From a virus, in IMG/VR virus record IMGVR_UViG_3300048672_000422, positions 1 to 35,397 of that record: a stretch of 35,397 nucleotides of DNA. One strand, written 5' to 3'. The position numbers and the translations under genes were made by a program. Below are positions 13,067 through 21,843 of this stretch, piece after piece; the stretch's first letter is position 1, and each line of letters starts with the position of its first letter. Below the pieces are notes generated by a model. It made no database searches, was not told the origin of the DNA, and was given only the letters and a program-made list of their open reading frames with translations.

Positions 13067-13248
13067 TTCTTTTCCAATAAATAATTTCTAATATAATTGG
13101 TGTCTTCTTTAATTGATCGAATATCTTCTTTAATGTTTTGAACTTCTGCAAAAGAGTTGTAGCTACTAACAACAAAACCAGCAAACCAGATAATTATCGG
13201 TATGATTATTGCGGTTAATATGGCCTCGGCACCTACTTTTTTGAGCAT
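13063..13248 (-). CDS. Single-span membrane protein with coiled coil, 61 aa (holin or i-spanin candidate)
   Basis: Residues about 9-30 (EAILTAIIIPIIIWFAGFVV) form one membrane span. They are followed by a charged coiled coil (VQNIKEDIRSIKEDTNYIRN). An N-terminal anchor with a coiled-coil domain is the plan of an inner-membrane spanin, though short; it also fits a pinholin-like or tail-associated membrane protein. The overlap with the 45-aa gene is ATGA. The endolysin is more than 3.6 kb away, so the lysis assignment is tentative. Confidence 0.6.
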   Translation of the reverse strand: MLKKVGAEAILTAIIIPIIIWFAGFVVSSYNSFAEVQNIKEDIRSIKEDTNYIRNYLLEKK

Positions 13249-13334
13249 TCTTTAGTCTCGTTGCATTTTTGACAAACATTTGAGTTTATGGTTGATCCGA
13301 GTGAAAAAAATATTAATAAATATATTATAATCAT
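13233..13334 (-). CDS. Small exported or membrane peptide, 33 aa
   Basis: ATG 13334 follows the glycine-rich adhesin stop directly, with GAGTGG as a possible ribosome site. The first 13 residues are hydrophobic (MIIIYLLIFFSLG); the tail holds three cysteines (VCQKCNETKEC). It may be a signal peptide plus a tiny disulfide or metal-binding domain. It overlaps the next gene by 16 bp. Existence is supported mainly by packing. Confidence 0.45.
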   Translation of the reverse strand: MIIIYLLIFFSLGSTINSNVCQKCNETKECSKK

Positions 13335-13889
13335 TTACCACTCAACAATTAATATTCCAGGGCTACCACTTCCGGCAACACCAAGTCCGATACCGCTACC
13401 ACCGGCACCAAAACCAGTTGCACTATTTCCGGCTCCTGGTCCAGAAGAAGCAGTTGGGCCACCTTGACCAATCATACTATCTGCCCCAGCGGCACCACTT
13501 CCACTTGAACCGGTTGTTCCGTTGAAGTTTGGCGGAAACGAACTAGTTCCACCAGCTCCACCGGCTGTACTTGTTCCAATTCCACCCCTGGTTCCACCAG
13601 GAGCACTTAGCAAAGAACCAAAAGAGGTAGTTCCACCATCGGTTCCTGCACCAGAACTTCCACCAGAACCAGCACTTCCAACAGTGATTGTATGTGTTGC
13701 CCCTGATGTTACCACAAGTGGGTGTCTTAGAATATATTTACCAGAACCACCCCCACCGCCATTACTACCATATCCACCACCGCCACCGCCAACACAGGTT
13801 ACAAAAACCAAACTAACACCATCTGGAATGGTAAAACTTCCACTAGATGTAAAAACTTTAAATCTTGCACCATTAATTATTGTAGACAT
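13335..13889 (-). CDS. Glycine-rich tail-tip adhesin
   Basis: Of 184 residues, most from about 30 to 180 lie in glycine/serine-rich loops (GGGGGGYGSNGGGGGSG and similar). An N-terminal strand pair (FTSSGSFTIPDGVSLVFVTC) and the closing GSPGILIVEW strand frame them. This is the layout of the glycine-rich domain in phage fibre tips and of T-even gp38-type adhesins, where polyglycine loops present receptor-binding sites. It is probably the receptor-recognition tip. It is the last gene of the tail block before the membrane-protein cluster and overlaps the neighbouring start by one base. Confidence 0.8.
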   Translation of the reverse strand: MSTIINGARFKVFTSSGSFTIPDGVSLVFVTCVGGGGGGYGSNGGGGGSGKYILRHPLVVTSGATHTITVGSAGSGGSSGAGTDGGTTSFGSLLSAPGGTRGGIGTSTAGGAGGTSSFPPNFNGTTGSSGSGAAGADSMIGQGGPTASSGPGAGNSATGFGAGGSGIGLGVAGSGSPGILIVEW

Positions 13890-14395
13890 TAAAATCCACC
13901 TTTTAAAATAATTCTAAACGCTGTTAGGTTGTTTGGTAGTGAGGTTATGTCAAATCGTAATATTTGACCTTGAGTAATTGATTGATTGGTTGGATTAAAC
14001 GTCCCAGTTGCTCGATGATAATCAGAAACAGATGCCATGCTTATAGTCGGAGAAGTTGTAAAAACAGAAACCATTCCTGTTGGGTTTGGTGTCGCATTCT
14101 TTTTGATGTCAATCGTAAGAGTTCCAGATGTAACTGAACCTCGAGCAAAAATTTGAATTGCACACTCGGCAAGTGTTAAGTCAAATGGAGCTTCCCAATA
14201 TGCCACGCCTGTTAGTGTTGCATTTGACCCAATTAAAACATCACTATTAAAAATGTCGATTGCACCGCTTCCACCCTCAAGTGCTGTGGCCCTCGCATCT
14301 AAATCATCAAGATCAACCTTAATCTTTCTAAAAAGATCGGCCCTTAATGCTTTTCCGACTGTGTATTCACCTGGATCGATAACTTCAAATGCCAT
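13889..14395 (-). CDS. Tail fibre-associated virion protein, 168 aa
   Basis: The protein begins with MAFEVIDPGEYTVGKALRAD and a short helical segment with a coiled coil (LDDLDARATALEGG, about 28-41). It continues as a beta-sandwich-like domain, a common arrangement in trimeric fibre subunits. ATG 14395 lies 2 bp from the hub-like gene. It probably links the hub to the glycine-rich adhesin. The family is not recognised. Confidence 0.65.
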   Translation of the reverse strand: MAFEVIDPGEYTVGKALRADLFRKIKVDLDDLDARATALEGGSGAIDIFNSDVLIGSNATLTGVAYWEAPFDLTLAECAIQIFARGSVTSGTLTIDIKKNATPNPTGMVSVFTTSPTISMASVSDYHRATGTFNPTNQSITQGQILRFDITSLPNNLTAFRIILKGGF

Positions 14396-14396
14396 A

Positions 14397-16892
14397 TTAA
14401 CCTATTAAATTAGCACCAGTATAATTATCGGTGCCGTCTGGATTATTAGTATTATTGTCGACCACAAATCCAAATTTGGCAATTTCTGATTCGTTTGCCA
14501 CTGTGATATTATCCAAAGTATCTGGAGCAATCGAAGGAACTCGATTAAACAAACCAGATAAGTCATTTATTTGAACTGTTGTTGTAGTCTCATTTTTTGA
14601 GACAAGATTAATTAAGCCTATTTTTGTTTTGTTTTTTCCGCCATAACGGCGATAAATTCTATCAAATGTTATTTGCACTGCATCGTTTAAGTTTAGATTT
14701 GAAAGATTTAATTTAGCCTTAACTTTTACGATTGAATTCGTTAGCGAGTTAAAAAACATAAACCTTTGAAGCAGCAAATCTGCATCGTCACTCGAGAAAA
14801 CCAAACTTTGAATCGTCTTTTGTTGCTTAATTCCGCTTGTTCTATCTACGAAGTCGCTTCCTTTGGTTATCGAACTTCTAAATTGCTCACCAGTGATGAG
14901 ATTTGTCTCGTCTCGGTGTTCAATTATTCCCTTGTTAATGATGTTGTTTTTTGTAATTGATTCATAGCTTAAAACATCATCTTCTTTTATCTCAAGAATG
15001 CTTTCTGGTTTGTTAGAATTAAGAATTGAAAACTTAAAATCATAATAAGAATCATAAAACAATGATCCAAAAACGCTTTCATTTATCTCTGTGATGCAAT
15101 CTTTTATGACAGGTGAACTGTCACCAATGTTTCTTGGGAAGAATGCAGATAATTTATATTTGGCATCTAATACCGAATCGGCAAAAGAAGCGTCATTTGT
15201 CGTCTGTCCTGCATCGTTGTTTATTATGTGTTTAACTATGTCTGCAGGATAGCGAATCCATTTAGTCGTACCTAGTCCAATACAGTCAACACAAACAACA
15301 GAGTCGTCTTCAATCCAATTCATTTCTTTTAAAAGAACGGTTCCAGTAAAAGTTGCGTCTGAAAATATTGTTCTGATTTTAATTTGAGATTCTTGAACTT
15401 CTAAAACTTCATAGTAATTTGAATAAGTCACGTTCGATGGCTTAATCATATCTCTTGTTTTAAAGATTGTCTTAAGATCAACACCGCTCGAAGTTGTTAT
15501 ATTTCTTGATCCATTTGTCCAACTTAATGTAACAGATTTTAACTTTGGAGCAGTGATATTCTCTTCTGCCTTGCTGTCTAAAACTAAAACCGCATGATCC
15601 GTGCTGTTTTCAAGTGTGAAATCTCTATTGTAAACAAGCTCATTAATTCCATAATAAGCTTTGAAACATGGAACTTTTTTAAGAATGTCACTAACAATTG
15701 GAGTTGGTGAAATATTTTGATTAACTCTAATCGTGTTGCCTTTGATTGTTCTGATTACGTAGGTCGATCCGTTTAATTCCACCAAATCATCAACCTCAAA
15801 ATCAGAAGCATCTGAAACATCAACCGAGAGCGAGTTATTAACCACTGTGATGGCTTTATTGCATTCGTAAAGCTTGTGACCTGCAATACTCCAGCGTCTG
15901 TTGTAATTGCGACTTGGAACGTCTGATTTAACTTTTAAAGCAATAGCGGTAAATGAAGTTGTGATGTTTTCTGATAGTGTTAATTGCGTGTCTGAATCAA
16001 CTGACAAAATAGAATATTCTTTTGAATCACCTAGCGAATCAATAACAAGTTGATCGCCAGGTGAAATCTCGCTTAAAAATGTTGTACCTGTTCCAGTTAC
16101 AATTGCCGCACCTGATATTCCAGCAACTGTTCCAGTTCCAAATATAACACCTTTTTGCATTGATATAGAATTAACTCTTAACTTTGAAACTTCTCCGTAA
16201 ATTCTTCTTTTTGGCTTTTCGTAATGAGCTTCATCGAGCGACCCGTCTAGTGCCGAAAATGTATTTAAATTAAGTGCGTTTCTTAAGCTATAGAAGCGAT
16301 CTTTAATTGAGAATTTAATTTGCTTAGGATTAAATGATTTGTTTTCAATCACTCCTTTATAAATAAGCTTCGTGTCGGTTAGTGGAAGCTCTTCAAAGTG
16401 ATAATAAAACTCGACGTTTTGATTTTCCCAAATATGAGTATCAAAAACATCATCGAAAAAACCATCTGAATTTTCTAGCGTGATCGATGAATTACTTTCT
16501 AAAGCAATGCCGGTATTTTCATAATCAAGCTCAAGCTTCAACTCTCCAATATCGATCAATCTTGAATCATATTCTACTTCTGCAACACCCAAAGCGAGGT
16601 TATGAGGTAGAACCAAAGAAGAGTTCGAAAAGAAATGCTTATAAGTGACAATTACCTGAAAGTTTTCAGGCGAAGTTGCACTCGTAAATGTGATTTTTTT
16701 CGTTTGAATATCGTAAGTAAAAGTTTTATTTACTCCATTAAATGTCATTGACTCAACGAAGAAAGGAACTTCTTTCTCGTAAGTTGTTCCAGAAACTAAA
16801 GAGAAAACTTTAAGTTCACATTTTGACCTGATAATTGCCAAAACATGTTTTCTGCTTCTAGTTTGATTAATCAAATCTTGATATGTCTTCAT
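14397..16892 (-). CDS. Tail hub/tip protein, 831 aa
   Basis: This large, beta-rich structural protein has an N-terminal part (about 100-200) reading like phage tail-hub domains: ITLENSDGFFDDVFDTHIWE, then a beta barrel ending in KFSIKDRF. Middle segments (about 250-420) contain repeated GTGT/SVDSDTQLTLSENI-type beta modules. The C-terminal part (about 560-800) resembles a second hub domain. It probably forms the tail tip that organises fibres. It is separated from the tape-measure gene by five genes, unlike most siphoviruses. It starts at ATG 16892, overlapping the lysozyme stop by one base. Confidence 0.7.
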   Translation of the reverse strand: MKTYQDLINQTRSRKHVLAIIRSKCELKVFSLVSGTTYEKEVPFFVESMTFNGVNKTFTYDIQTKKITFTSATSPENFQVIVTYKHFFSNSSLVLPHNLALGVAEVEYDSRLIDIGELKLELDYENTGIALESNSSITLENSDGFFDDVFDTHIWENQNVEFYYHFEELPLTDTKLIYKGVIENKSFNPKQIKFSIKDRFYSLRNALNLNTFSALDGSLDEAHYEKPKRRIYGEVSKLRVNSISMQKGVIFGTGTVAGISGAAIVTGTGTTFLSEISPGDQLVIDSLGDSKEYSILSVDSDTQLTLSENITTSFTAIALKVKSDVPSRNYNRRWSIAGHKLYECNKAITVVNNSLSVDVSDASDFEVDDLVELNGSTYVIRTIKGNTIRVNQNISPTPIVSDILKKVPCFKAYYGINELVYNRDFTLENSTDHAVLVLDSKAEENITAPKLKSVTLSWTNGSRNITTSSGVDLKTIFKTRDMIKPSNVTYSNYYEVLEVQESQIKIRTIFSDATFTGTVLLKEMNWIEDDSVVCVDCIGLGTTKWIRYPADIVKHIINNDAGQTTNDASFADSVLDAKYKLSAFFPRNIGDSSPVIKDCITEINESVFGSLFYDSYYDFKFSILNSNKPESILEIKEDDVLSYESITKNNIINKGIIEHRDETNLITGEQFRSSITKGSDFVDRTSGIKQQKTIQSLVFSSDDADLLLQRFMFFNSLTNSIVKVKAKLNLSNLNLNDAVQITFDRIYRRYGGKNKTKIGLINLVSKNETTTTVQINDLSGLFNRVPSIAPDTLDNITVANESEIAKFGFVVDNNTNNPDGTDNYTGANLIG

Positions 16893-17401
16893 TAAAAATA
16901 AAACCTATTAAAGCCATTTAAGAATAAATGTCTTTCTGCTTTTCTTCTTCTAGTAAGTCCTGCAAGTTCGACTGTTCTTTTAAATGGGCCGAATTTTTTA
17001 GTAGCTTTATTGTAAATTAGAAAACAGTCTGCAATCTTCATAATATTATCACTCTTAATTGCTTCGTGCATAGAGCGACCACTATCAAGAATAGGCCCGC
17101 ATCCGCAGTTATAAGCAAACGAAACAAGTGCAGAGTATTGCTGATCTGATAAAAGAACAGATGATTTAGTTAAAAAGTTATGAACCTGATCTGCTTTATC
17201 TGAGATTTCAAACATAAGATATTCATATGCTTTTTCTTCTGTGATTGGAGGATCAGTTAATTTAACCTTTTGTCCATCTGGATAAGCAATTGTTCCTATG
17301 CCTATGGTTGGTATACCAACAGGATCAAGATATGGCTTAGGATAAAAACCCTCGAAGTGTCTTATTAATTCTAAAGATTCGTGCGTTATTTGACGTTTCA
17401 T
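16892..17401 (-). CDS. GH24 lysozyme (endolysin)
   Basis: This T4/P22-type muramidase cleaves the glycan chain of peptidoglycan. The catalytic triad spacing is exact: E17, eight residues, D26, five residues, T32 in the segment RHFEGFYPKPYLDPVGIPTI. The conserved QYSALVSFAYNCG helix follows. At 169 aa it is a full-length single-domain enzyme with no signal peptide or binding module, so a holin would be needed for release. It lies between a fibre gene and the hub gene rather than in a lysis cassette, so it could alternatively be carried in the tail. Confidence 0.95.
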   Translation of the reverse strand: MKRQITHESLELIRHFEGFYPKPYLDPVGIPTIGIGTIAYPDGQKVKLTDPPITEEKAYEYLMFEISDKADQVHNFLTKSSVLLSDQQYSALVSFAYNCGCGPILDSGRSMHEAIKSDNIMKIADCFLIYNKATKKFGPFKRTVELAGLTRRRKAERHLFLNGFNRFYF

Positions 17402-19771
17402 CTAGTAACTTCCTTGGCAGTAAACTGTACCGTAATTATCTTGGGCAGATCCAGTGGTAGTAGCCCTTGTTATAAATGAAACAGATGAGCAGCTTGATGT
17501 ACATGTAATTGGGTCTTGCGTTCCAGCAACTGCACCAACAGAGCTAGATGTGCATTTTAATTTTGTATAAGTCTTTCCAAAGTTAATGGTATAGGCTCCA
17601 GTTCCAGTTCTCGTCACACTTGTCACCGCACTTCCTATCTGATCTAAATAAGAACAAGGCGAAGCCGAGCAAACAGTCGTTGCGTTTGTAGTTCCATAAG
17701 AAAAAGAAAACGTATCAATTAAATTCCCACTTCCAGTTGTTGTTATTCCTGGAACTGTTGGTATTCCGATTGAGGTTGCGACCTTTGCAGTTTTAGGTTT
17801 GTAGTCGTTAGTTCCTTTTTGACATTTAATTAATATAGGTAAGCTTGTCGCACTTCCAGAGTTAGTATTGATTGAGGTAAAGCCAACCGCGGTTGTTGTT
17901 GTTGTGTTTGGATTTTGCTTAACACCATAGGCATTTGAAGCTACCGTGTCAGTCACAATTGCCGTACAATTTAAAGGGCTAGATAAATTACTTACACCGT
18001 CTTTTAATCCACTTATTAAATTACATCCAATCGCACCAAGTGAAACCGAACACGTTCCAGAAATCCAAGGAATATTTTGATTTGTTACTACTCCCGAAGT
18101 ATCAACCTTCGCACTAAAAGTATCAGTACATTCATAATCATTTGCACACTTTTCAATTCCTGCGAATGATCCGACAATAACACCGTAGTCTTGCCAGCCC
18201 GAGATTGGTGCGTCTAAGTTTAAACTAAACGAAGCCGTAGAATTTCCTAGTGACCAAGCCGCATTTTGCACAAATGAATGTCCACCAGTAGAATAAGTAA
18301 CTAGGACTCTAAATCTTGTAGAATCGTATGCTATCAATAAAGCACTATGCGATGGAGTAATATCTCCCGATGCTTTACCATATCCAACTACCGACTTACC
18401 TAACCCAGAAACCTGTGCACCTACTCCGCCTGAGTATGGAGTTATTAAATTTGCATCAAAACTTAGTCCAGATGGAAGTGAAAATAAGTAGTCTCCACTT
18501 CCAGCAGAACCCGCACCAGATTGTTCGTATTGGTATTTTGCAAGTAGATTTTGCCCCTTTCTTGAAGCCATAATTCTATCTACTACAGTTGTTCCTTTTG
18601 TTGGTGCAGTTGTTGTCGCACCAATTGTAATTGTTCCTGCGTTTGTATATGCGTAATCTTGCGAAGCTTGAGAATAGATTTTTGATTCTGGTGGAAAATA
18701 CCAAACTTTAATTGTTCCAGGAAAAGCAGTCATGCCACCAATATACACGTTGCCGGCTGACACCTGCTTACCTCTTATTGAAAGAGTTATGTTGCTTTGA
18801 GATGCCGAATAACTAATTGTTTGTGATATAGACGAGGTGTTATTTATTGTTGAACCTTGTCCATTGTTATAAGTTTGCTCCCTAGCTGTGTTGGTGCCAT
18901 CCCAAAATTGATAATAGCTATTTTGCCCAGCTACGTTATTATGTAGTCCGCCCTCATATTCTAACTTGTAGTCACCAGCCGGAAGTGATGCAAATTTAAT
19001 TGCTGGTATCATTGTCGATGGTGCCAATGCTTGCCCCGATGTCGTATAAACGCACCCTGTTTGAACCGGAAAATCAACATAAGAAGTAGATGAAGTTGTC
19101 CACTCGGACGCACACCCTGTAATCGTAACAGTACCAACCAACTTCGCACCCCCCACATTCTGAAAAGGTGAGCTCAATCCCACAAAAGCATTATCTAAAT
19201 AAACATCACCTGTTGTTAAAGAAGTTCTTTGAATTTCAATTCCATTTGAAGTTCCACTTAGCGTAGTTGCTATTATATAGTTGTGCCAAACATTATCACT
19301 TAAAACATTCATGCATGAAGCAGTTACAACTGCACCATCGGCACGAGGACAAACCTGCACTCCGGTGATTGCTGTCTTTACATAAATAGAAACTGCACCT
19401 TGAAGTCCTGCAAGGTCACTTGCGTTTATTGTTGAATCTTGTCTTACTCCGGTTGCAGATGTTGTCACGATTCCAAACTTGAGTGATTTTTTTCCACTTA
19501 CTTTTGAAGTTGTTTCATCTGTAAACGTATTTGTCGGGCCTGTCTTTGTCCACGAAGTCGAAGCTGTCGCAGCTTCAAAGCTTGGATTCGCTAAAAGGTT
19601 TTCGTTACCCGTTTCAATTCTTGAATCTAATCCAGCTTGTTTTGTGAATTGGTTGTTTGGTGCAACTAGGTTTTGTGTGTAAGTCGGAACTGTAGCAGTT
19701 TCGTTTTTGTAACCTGTCGGTGCTGCCATTAAATTAAAAGATATTAAAAATGATGCAATTAATTTTCTCAT
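17402..19771 (-). CDS. Large cysteine-rich fibre-like protein with a signal peptide, 789 aa
   Basis: The N-terminus is a textbook Sec signal (MRKLIASFLISFNLMAAPTG, cleavage near residue 17) after a strong GAGGTGG ribosome site. The mature part starts with a short helical region (about 25-55). A carbohydrate-binding-like jelly roll follows (ENLLANPSFEAATASTSWTK, minus the last K, near 57 onward), then repeated beta domains. I count 16 cysteines, all after the signal, many as close pairs. Disulfides imply folding in an oxidising compartment. It could be a fibre using export, or a secreted surface protein made during infection. It abuts the lysozyme gene. Confidence 0.75.
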   Translation of the reverse strand: MRKLIASFLISFNLMAAPTGYKNETATVPTYTQNLVAPNNQFTKQAGLDSRIETGNENLLANPSFEAATASTSWTKTGPTNTFTDETTSKVSGKKSLKFGIVTTSATGVRQDSTINASDLAGLQGAVSIYVKTAITGVQVCPRADGAVVTASCMNVLSDNVWHNYIIATTLSGTSNGIEIQRTSLTTGDVYLDNAFVGLSSPFQNVGGAKLVGTVTITGCASEWTTSSTSYVDFPVQTGCVYTTSGQALAPSTMIPAIKFASLPAGDYKLEYEGGLHNNVAGQNSYYQFWDGTNTAREQTYNNGQGSTINNTSSISQTISYSASQSNITLSIRGKQVSAGNVYIGGMTAFPGTIKVWYFPPESKIYSQASQDYAYTNAGTITIGATTTAPTKGTTVVDRIMASRKGQNLLAKYQYEQSGAGSAGSGDYLFSLPSGLSFDANLITPYSGGVGAQVSGLGKSVVGYGKASGDITPSHSALLIAYDSTRFRVLVTYSTGGHSFVQNAAWSLGNSTASFSLNLDAPISGWQDYGVIVGSFAGIEKCANDYECTDTFSAKVDTSGVVTNQNIPWISGTCSVSLGAIGCNLISGLKDGVSNLSSPLNCTAIVTDTVASNAYGVKQNPNTTTTTAVGFTSINTNSGSATSLPILIKCQKGTNDYKPKTAKVATSIGIPTVPGITTTGSGNLIDTFSFSYGTTNATTVCSASPCSYLDQIGSAVTSVTRTGTGAYTINFGKTYTKLKCTSSSVGAVAGTQDPITCTSSCSSVSFITRATTTGSAQDNYGTVYCQGSY

Positions 19772-20640
19772 TACACCACCTCGATAATATGAACTTTTTG
19801 CGAAGCTGTATCGCTTATTAAATAATAGTCAGACGCATCCCAATCTATATAAAGCGAGTCCGGCCCCACAATAATTTTTCCTGTAGATGTTGTCACGCCA
19901 CTTCCACCTAAATAAATAGAACCCGTATTTGTAGTGTCTGGTGTAAGCATTAAACGTTTTCTCGTTGCACTTGGTGCAGCTCCGGCAACTGTTGCACGAA
20001 CAGCAGTGGTTCCCACTGTGACTTGTGCAGTTGTAATTGTACCGCTTATTGTTCTCATTACATCAATCTCCTGTAGAACATTGTCCACAACATAATATAA
20101 AATTTTAGTATCGGTTGAAAAACCTAACGCAGTGTTGCCGGTTGTTGTTGCCCAAGTGACAAGGTTTGCATAAGTGTCATTGCGAATTGCAGAAGCATTC
20201 CACGTTGCTTTTTCCGTATCAGTTACGAATCTATATGAAGCAGTTTGTGAAATATTAGCTGGATTTGTAGCGTCCACATTCGGAACGCTTCCAAGTCCAA
20301 CACTTGCTTTGTCTATTGTAACAACACCAATGTTTCCGTTTACGCTTAACACTTTACTTGTAGATATTTCAACGTAAGTTGATCCACTCCAACGATAAGT
20401 TAAGTTTGTGTCTAGTGATACATAGATTTTACCAGTTGTCCCTGCTCCTGGAAAAGAAGCAAGATCGGCATATTCTAAAACATCATCAACGTATGAAGGA
20501 AGATAAACAGAATCTACTTTATTTGTTATATCAAGCGGACAAACTGTCACTCCCAAATCTGCATTAGTTAATAGAGTTGTAGTTGGTGGAGTCGAAGAAC
20601 TCGCATAGCCATCTGGAAAATTTATTATCTTTAAAGCCAT
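19771..20640 (-). CDS. Tail fibre protein, 289 aa
   Basis: A module near residues 40-90 (VDSVYLPSYVDDVLEYADL...GKIYVSLDTNLTYRWSGSTYVEIS) is the widespread phage fibre domain in which a strand hairpin presents YRWSGS. It is followed by VNGNIGVVTIDKASVGLG, also typical of fibres. The C-terminal 100 residues are beta-rich with GSIYLGGSGV. It probably forms trimers that contact the host. It lies between distal-tail genes and the signal-bearing fibre, sharing one base with the latter. Confidence 0.82.
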   Translation of the reverse strand: MALKIINFPDGYASSSTPPTTTLLTNADLGVTVCPLDITNKVDSVYLPSYVDDVLEYADLASFPGAGTTGKIYVSLDTNLTYRWSGSTYVEISTSKVLSVNGNIGVVTIDKASVGLGSVPNVDATNPANISQTASYRFVTDTEKATWNASAIRNDTYANLVTWATTTGNTALGFSTDTKILYYVVDNVLQEIDVMRTISGTITTAQVTVGTTAVRATVAGAAPSATRKRLMLTPDTTNTGSIYLGGSGVTTSTGKIIVGPDSLYIDWDASDYYLISDTASQKVHIIEVV

Positions 20641-20641
20641 T

Positions 20642-21082
20642 TTATATCTCTCTATTATCTTTGTTAAAAATTCTAAAACAATATGGGCGATCCTGCCACG
20701 GAGAAATTAGAGTTTCTTCAAAATCATTTTCCCAATCTTTGCACCATCCAAGATAAGAATCTGGATCATAAGTGTAATCGGTATAAGTTAAGTTTAAAAT
20801 ATACTCACCTCTTGGAAATCTTTCACCTGTAAATGGGATTCTAAAAAAGACATGCCCATAATTATCAGTCGTTCCAAGCTGTGCCTTTATATCTGCAATC
20901 GTAAAGAATCTATCTGATAAAAAACCATCGGGGCCGTTAATTCTAAACATGAAAGAACCTGTTGATAGGTTGTGAAAATACAACCACGGAGCGAATGTTG
21001 GAGAATAAAGACCAGCACTAATTGTCAAATTCATATTCTGAGCTAGCGTGGTGCTTTTTAATTCTTCAACAACTAACTTCAT
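20642..21082 (-). CDS. Tail protein of unknown function, 146 aa
   Basis: This beta-rich protein has many aromatics (YTDYTYDPDSYLGWCKDWEN) and two or three cysteines. ATG 21082 overlaps the upstream gene by 4 bp. Its place between the Dit-like protein and the first fibre suggests a small tail-tip or baseplate subunit that links fibres to the tail. I do not recognise the family. Confidence 0.65.
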   Translation of the reverse strand: MKLVVEELKSTTLAQNMNLTISAGLYSPTFAPWLYFHNLSTGSFMFRINGPDGFLSDRFFTIADIKAQLGTTDNYGHVFFRIPFTGERFPRGEYILNLTYTDYTYDPDSYLGWCKDWENDFEETLISPWQDRPYCFRIFNKDNREI

Positions 21083-21837
21083 GTTGATTCCTCAAGGTCT
21101 AACGAACAAGACCAATAATTGCCTCTGTTAAGAGTGAATCCAGGTTCATTGTTTAAATAATACATTCCATTTAATCGATTAGAGTTTGTCAGCGACTGAA
21201 TACCATCAAAACTTACGAAAAATGGGATTGTATTTGAAACATAACTAATCCAAGAGATAACATCATCTGCTTCTGCTTGGTTCATGTTCTCGAGATTGCC
21301 TTTAATTTTTCTTTGAGTTGTGACCTCATCGATAAATCTTTGTCCGTATCTGTTTTTTGAAATGATTGAAAGGTTGTTATTAACTAAAGTTAATGGATAA
21401 CTAATATCGAAATCTAAATATTCTGTTCTTTTTCCGATGAAAACATTACTCAATTCGCAATATCCAGCAGTCGAAGTCATTACCAGCCTGGCAAAACGAT
21501 AATTTCCTTCGGTGAACTCTGCTTTTCCAATTCCAAAATCAAAATCAAGAGTGATCGCCTGTGAAAATACAGGTGAAGACCATTCGTTTGTTCCGTTTAA
21601 TTCTAATGTCAAAGAATTGACACCAAATCCGCTTGTCGTATGATCAACGATAAAAAAAGAGTCTATAGGTCGAGAAGTTCCAAGATCAAATACAATATCA
21701 GAAGAATTGGAAGTGCTTCTAAATACCTTTGTACGTCTATCATCTTTTAAATTACTCGCAGGAAATGATGCGTTCACACTTGAAGGGATCAAGGTTGCAT
21801 TAGTTACTTCGTTATATATATAAAATTTTGTACTCAT
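21079..21837 (-). CDS. Distal tail-like protein, 252 aa
   Basis: Residues about 20-135 read as a galactose-binding-like/discoidin jelly roll (FPASNLKDDRRTKVFRSTS, SDIVFDLGTSRPIDSFFIV, NYRFARLVM). The C-terminal part (about 160-250) is beta-rich and ends in NRGNYWSCSLDLEE, like the belt of distal tail proteins. Being the first gene after the tape measure, it most likely forms the ring closing the tail tube. The Dit call is from position and pattern. Confidence 0.7.
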   Translation of the reverse strand: MSTKFYIYNEVTNATLIPSSVNASFPASNLKDDRRTKVFRSTSNSSDIVFDLGTSRPIDSFFIVDHTTSGFGVNSLTLELNGTNEWSSPVFSQAITLDFDFGIGKAEFTEGNYRFARLVMTSTAGYCELSNVFIGKRTEYLDFDISYPLTLVNNNLSIISKNRYGQRFIDEVTTQRKIKGNLENMNQAEADDVISWISYVSNTIPFFVSFDGIQSLTNSNRLNGMYYLNNEPGFTLNRGNYWSCSLDLEEST

Positions 21838-21843
21838 TTAATC

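Noticed and set aside
13522-13911. A proline-rich open frame of 129 codons on the plus strand
   Set aside because: It is the antisense of the glycine-rich adhesin (GGx codons read backwards give proline). It has no ribosome site and opposes the operon.
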